Shown here: positions 61,115 to 64,000 of the stretch, piece by piece | Numbering within the stretch: the stretch's first letter is position 1 | Layout of the letters: each line of letters begins with the position of its first letter | Origin: JAVBUP01 sp031555175 | GTDB taxonomy: Bacteria; Bacillota_I; Bacilli_A; Erysipelotrichales; Coprobacillaceae | Assembly (NCBI GenBank): GCA_031555175.1 | Contig: JAVBUP010000006.1 | Location: 39,747-103,746 of the forward strand | Direction of reading: 5' to 3' | Length of the DNA: 64,000 bases | Made by a program: the position numbers and the translations under genes | The notes under the pieces: generated by a model | The model's input: the letters and a program-made list of their open reading frames with translations, nothing else | The model's database searches: none | Told to the model about the DNA's origin: nothing

Positions 61115-61501
61115 ATGGGTAACTATTTTGGTAATAATTTAAAGTATTTACGTAGGACAAACAATATCTCACAGAAAGAAATAGCACGTGTAACTGGTAA
61201 AGAGATATCACTTATAGGAAAATGGGAAAGCCATCAAAGAGAAGCTACAATGGATTCGGTTTTATCTATATCTAAATTCTTTGATGTTTCTATTGATGAT
61301 TTAGTCAATACTGATCTTTCAATTAAAACACAGTTTTCTTTGGTAGATGATCGCGATATCGGCGAAGTAATTAATGACTTATTATTTGACTTGAAATCAG
61401 AACAAGTTTTAATGTTTAATGGCTCTCCTTTAAATGAGGATGATAGAGAGTTACTTGAGAGATCTATTGGTTTAGGTTTTGATGCTGTGAGGAGAAAATA
61501 A
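61115..61501 (+). CDS. XRE-family phage-type repressor
   Basis: A 128-residue protein. The helix-turn-helix is NLKYLRRTNNISQKEIARVTGKEISLIGKWESHQ, followed by SVLSISKFFDVSIDDLV, typical of the cI/ImmR type. The C-terminal 60 residues probably dimerise. It starts after TAGAGGTGG. Two matching operators lie in the divergent promoter region. It is followed by an ImmA/IrrE protease one base after its stop. No RecA-type autocleavage site is seen, so release would depend on the protease. Confidence 0.93.
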   Translation: MGNYFGNNLKYLRRTNNISQKEIARVTGKEISLIGKWESHQREATMDSVLSISKFFDVSIDDLVNTDLSIKTQFSLVDDRDIGEVINDLLFDLKSEQVLMFNGSPLNEDDRELLERSIGLGFDAVRRK

Positions 61502-61502
61502 T

Positions 61503-61964
61503 ATGCATGCTAAAGAAAATGCCGAGGCCCTTGTAACTCACTTTAAGACTAGAGATCCTCACAAACTAGCTAATGCAATTGGATGTAAGATTGTTTATAA
61601 AGAGTTTAGTGATTTAAATGGAACGCTATTATCTATTAATGGTGCCCCAATAATCATGGTTAGCAATAAGCTACCAATGCACCAAGAAAAATATGTTATT
61701 GCTCATGAACTTGGCCATTTGATTGGAAAACATTATGAAAATGCCTTCCAATTAATGAAAGAAAATAAACCAAGAGTTAGAAAATTCGAGAACGAAGCGG
61801 ATGCGATTGCTGTCTGTATAATAATTTCTGATGAAAGCCTAATTGAATATAAAGAACTAACAATACAAGAGTTAGCCTCCATCTTTGGATTAGATCAGAA
61901 GCTAATAGAACTAAGGTTAAAATTCTTTGATAAATCTTTATATGATAATATTGCATATATGTAA
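61503..61964 (+). CDS. ImmA/IrrE-type metallopeptidase (anti-repressor)
   Basis: A 153-residue zinc protease. The active site is KYVIAHELGHLIGKHYE, followed by NEADAIAVCIIIS, the third ligand region. In ICEBs1 and related elements ImmA cuts the repressor ImmR; in Listeria, an element-encoded metalloprotease has been reported to induce the monocin genes. It is coupled to the repressor gene (ATG one base after the stop). The gene ends at a bidirectional terminator shared with the DUF885 gene. Confidence 0.92.
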   Translation: MHAKENAEALVTHFKTRDPHKLANAIGCKIVYKEFSDLNGTLLSINGAPIIMVSNKLPMHQEKYVIAHELGHLIGKHYENAFQLMKENKPRVRKFENEADAIAVCIIISDESLIEYKELTIQELASIFGLDQKLIELRLKFFDKSLYDNIAYM

Positions 61965-61966
61965 AA

Positions 61967-62000
61967 ATGGATCCTGTTTATACAAGATCCATTTTTAGTT
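61967..62000. terminator. Bidirectional terminator between the protease and DUF885 genes
   Basis: AAAAATGGATC/GATCCATTTTT stem with T-rich tails on both strands. Confidence 0.88.
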
Positions 62001-62006
62001 AGATAT

Positions 62007-63758
62007 TTATTTCTTTGTTTTTAACCATTTATTCATTTCTTTTTCTACTATATTAAATGATGCTGGTCCAACATCTAGTAAGAATGTATGAAATTCTTTT
62101 AAATCAAAATCATTTGATAACTTCTTTTTTGCTGCTTGCATTAATGAGTTAATCTCAATATACCCAACTCCATATGATAATGGATTACCTGGATCAGCAA
62201 TAGTTGTATAATATAGATTATCAATTGTTTCATCATCAAGATCACCTAAATATGTTGCTACATACTCACGCATTTGATCTTTAGTCCAACCCTCATAATG
62301 AATACCAATATCTACACGACACATTAAATAAATACTAATTCGCCTTTCAATATCAAGTAAATCACCAAACTCAACTTCTAATCCAACAAAATCATAAGAA
62401 TAACTTTCTGCATATGTAGCCCATCCTTCTGTATAACCATTAAATGATAATACTTTTCTAAATTCATGGGCATCACTACCATAGAAATAGCTAATTTGAT
62501 ATAAATGTCCTGGATAACCTTCATGAGCTACAGTAGGAAAAATTGTTTTAAGTTCTTCATCATCACGAACGTTTACATATATTACACTGCTTGAAAAATC
62601 ATCTACAGGTGGTGTCAAATAAAATGCTGGGGCTAATGAATCTCTTAATGACTCATCAACGTATTTAACATCATAATTAATATTCTTTAGAGGTGGAAAA
62701 TCAATAGCTGTTACCTCCTCTAAATACTCCATTATATCCATTGGATCTTGAATCACAAATTCATAATCATCATATAAGTCTAGATAATCTGGATTCTCAC
62801 TAATTATTTTTTGTAAAGCCATTATTTCAGTAATAATGCCTGCTTCTAGTGATTTTGCCATTTTACTAACACTGCTACGTGATCCAGTTTTTCTCTCAAA
62901 TAGGTATTCATAATACCTTTTACCATCAACATAGTTAGCTAATCCACCATTATTTTTACCACTGCCTTTCATGGCAGTGAACTCATCAATAACATTTTGA
63001 TAAGCTGGGATAACTTCATTTAAAACAATATCTTTATTTCTATTTATATACTCTTGTTTCTTAGCATCACTTAATCCTGGAAACTTTTCAATTCTTGAAT
63101 CAAATGTAGAAATTAAGACATTATCATCCTTTTTAGAAATATAATCCTCACATTCCTTTATTAACATATCAACTAGCTTATCTGACATAAAAGTGCCAAG
63201 TTTGATTTTCTCTTTTTCAAACTTAATGATATCAGCATAATAACGATCGATATCGCCAACTATTTCCAAATACTTATCAATGTCTTTTTCTTCCCTAAAC
63301 TCGTATTCTCCTAGAATGGCAGGCAAATATGACTGTATTCCTCCACTTGGATGAAACCCTTGGTCAAACATATATAAGTCTTTCGCTTTTAGCTCTCTTG
63401 TTATTAATTCATCTAAAATATCATAACTTAATTTCTGCGAAGTTGTTAACAGATCATAATCGAAGGAATGAAGTGTATCCTTTAGTCCCTGATAATATTT
63501 TGCTGTTTCAGGTTCAGACCCCATTGATATCTCACCAAGTAGTGAATCAATTGATTCTATTCCATATGCTTGTGGATTAACCAATGTAGAATGTAAAGTA
63601 ACTGCATCATCAGTAATATTTTCTATAAATAATTCTGTTAAGAATTCATCAAAGCCCACTTGTGTTTTAGCGCTATCACCAGCTACGCTACATCCCATCA
63701 ATGGAATTATTAAGGCAAATACAAGTAATAATAATAATGCTCTTATTTGTTTTTTCAT
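62007..63758 (-). CDS. DUF885-family lipoprotein (putative metallopeptidase)
   Basis: A 583-residue exported lipoprotein. The start at 63758 gives the signal KKQIRALLLLLVFALIIPLMGC, with Cys as the lipidation site. The mature domain belongs to DUF885: the metal-binding motif VAHEGYPGHLYQISYF is intact, and the later GYTEGWATYAESY and a final GYIEINSLMQ block agree. Such proteins are likely M3/M32-like dipeptide-releasing peptidases acting outside the membrane. It is not part of the tail module and marks a return to ordinary chromosome. Confidence 0.9.
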   Translation of the reverse strand: MKKQIRALLLLLVFALIIPLMGCSVAGDSAKTQVGFDEFLTELFIENITDDAVTLHSTLVNPQAYGIESIDSLLGEISMGSEPETAKYYQGLKDTLHSFDYDLLTTSQKLSYDILDELITRELKAKDLYMFDQGFHPSGGIQSYLPAILGEYEFREEKDIDKYLEIVGDIDRYYADIIKFEKEKIKLGTFMSDKLVDMLIKECEDYISKKDDNVLISTFDSRIEKFPGLSDAKKQEYINRNKDIVLNEVIPAYQNVIDEFTAMKGSGKNNGGLANYVDGKRYYEYLFERKTGSRSSVSKMAKSLEAGIITEIMALQKIISENPDYLDLYDDYEFVIQDPMDIMEYLEEVTAIDFPPLKNINYDVKYVDESLRDSLAPAFYLTPPVDDFSSSVIYVNVRDDEELKTIFPTVAHEGYPGHLYQISYFYGSDAHEFRKVLSFNGYTEGWATYAESYSYDFVGLEVEFGDLLDIERRISIYLMCRVDIGIHYEGWTKDQMREYVATYLGDLDDETIDNLYYTTIADPGNPLSYGVGYIEINSLMQAAKKKLSNDFDLKEFHTFLLDVGPASFNIVEKEMNKWLKTKK

Positions 63759-63863
63759 ATATATCCTCATTTCTAATATAATGATATCTTTTACAGTAAT
63801 TATAACATACTGATTTGCAATAATAAAACGGTAAAGAAAAAAGCACTTTATATAGATAGTATT

Positions 63864-63897
63864 GGTTCTTCAATATCCGTAGGGGTAAAGAAGAATC
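63864..63897. ncRNA. Conserved hairpin with 18-nt loop, copy 2
   Basis: Stem GGTTCTTC/GAAGAATC around AATATCCGTAGGGGTAAA, the same loop as at 8435-8452. Compared with copy 1 a stem base pair has changed on both sides, and a G-U pair appears only if the plus strand is the RNA. A T-rich TTTTGTTTT follows on the plus strand, ~90 bases before the next plus-strand start codon. Confidence 0.6.
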
Positions 63898-63986
63898 TTT
63901 TGTTTTAACCAAAAATAAATAGACATAGTTATGACTTCCCATGTATGATTAATTTGCGACCAATTACACAAAGGAGAGTTTTATCT

Positions 63987-64000
63987 ATGTCCAACTTTAA
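63987..64000 (+). CDS. Start of a plus-strand gene cut by the window edge
   Basis: ATG at 63987 follows AAGGAGAG by 8 bases; only MSNF and part of a fifth codon are visible. No identification is possible. Confidence 0.5.

Larger units (their letters stand above)
49749..61964. mobile_element. Headless siphophage tail and lysis module with regulators; candidate F-type tailocin
   Basis: On the minus strand: ArpU/RinA-like activator, tail terminator-like, tube, tail chaperones, tape measure, distal tail-like, hub, fibre, holin-like, endolysin. On the plus strand: an XRE repressor and an ImmA/IrrE protease. Not a single capsid, portal, terminase, replication or integrase gene is present, and the tail set appears complete and intact. 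The flanks are ordinary chromosomal genes. This architecture is that of F-type tail-like bacteriocins such as Listeria monocin. A degraded prophage is the alternative. Confidence 0.8.

Noticed and set aside
1..64000. CRISPR arrays, insertion sequences or rRNA genes
   Set aside because: No regular repeat-spacer pattern, transposase-like frame or rRNA stretch was seen. The only tandem arrays are the 11-bp promoter repeats and the 42-bp coding repeats.

Overview
The window is AT-rich (roughly one third G+C by eye) and uses the standard genetic code: TGA is a stop and Trp is TGG. Shine-Dalgarno sites are strong, aminoacyl-tRNA synthetase operons carry T-boxes, and there is a full endospore gene set (spoIIAA-spoIIAB-sigF, dpaA/dpaB, yqfC/yqfD). 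This points to a spore-forming low-GC Firmicute. An Erysipelotrichia- or Turicibacter-like lineage is my guess, not something shown. Almost all genes lie on the minus strand.

Region 1 (1-22,900): the tail end of an unidentified plus-strand gene, then valS with its T-box and a DMP19-like gene, rubrerythrin and perR. Next comes a lactococcin-972-type bacteriocin cassette (permease, frameshifted ATPase, small exported peptide) plus a lipoprotein, lying between the real 3' end of ileS and a decayed duplicate of it. Then ileS (T-box), divIVA, rlmH, walJ, an M23 peptidase, pheT-pheS (T-box), a GNAT enzyme and two tandem MFS exporters behind three evenly spaced operator-like repeats.

Region 2 (23,000-47,000): a lactate permease-like protein, a heterodimeric ABC exporter with its MarR regulator, a sortase, mgtA behind a leader with a small ORF and an attenuator, an ABC/FtsX pair, yqfCD, a polysaccharide deacetylase, tRNA-Leu(GAG), two PspC proteins, a nitroreductase, a degenerate RlmD-family protein, YihY, and two sporulation operons. 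One makes dipicolinate (dpaA, dpaB, aspartokinase, dapA); the other is the sigma-F switch.

Region 3 (47,100-62,000), the accessory part: a plus-strand string of six very small membrane-protein genes, four of them forming two paralogous pairs, followed by a complete siphophage tail and lysis module with no capsid, portal, terminase or integrase. It has a tail terminator, tube, frameshifted chaperones, tape measure, distal tail protein, hub, fibre, two small holin-like proteins and an M23/LysM endolysin. It is run by an XRE repressor, an ImmA/IrrE-type metalloprotease and an ArpU/RinA-like activator. Seven perfectly phased 11-bp repeats sit where the tail-operon promoter should be. I read this as an F-type (siphophage-tail-like) bacteriocin resembling Listeria monocin, with a duplicated lipoprotein cassette that may act in immunity or exclusion.

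The right edge carries a DUF885 lipoprotein, a hairpin whose 18-nt loop is identical to one in the bacteriocin cassette 55 kb away, and the first codons of another gene.
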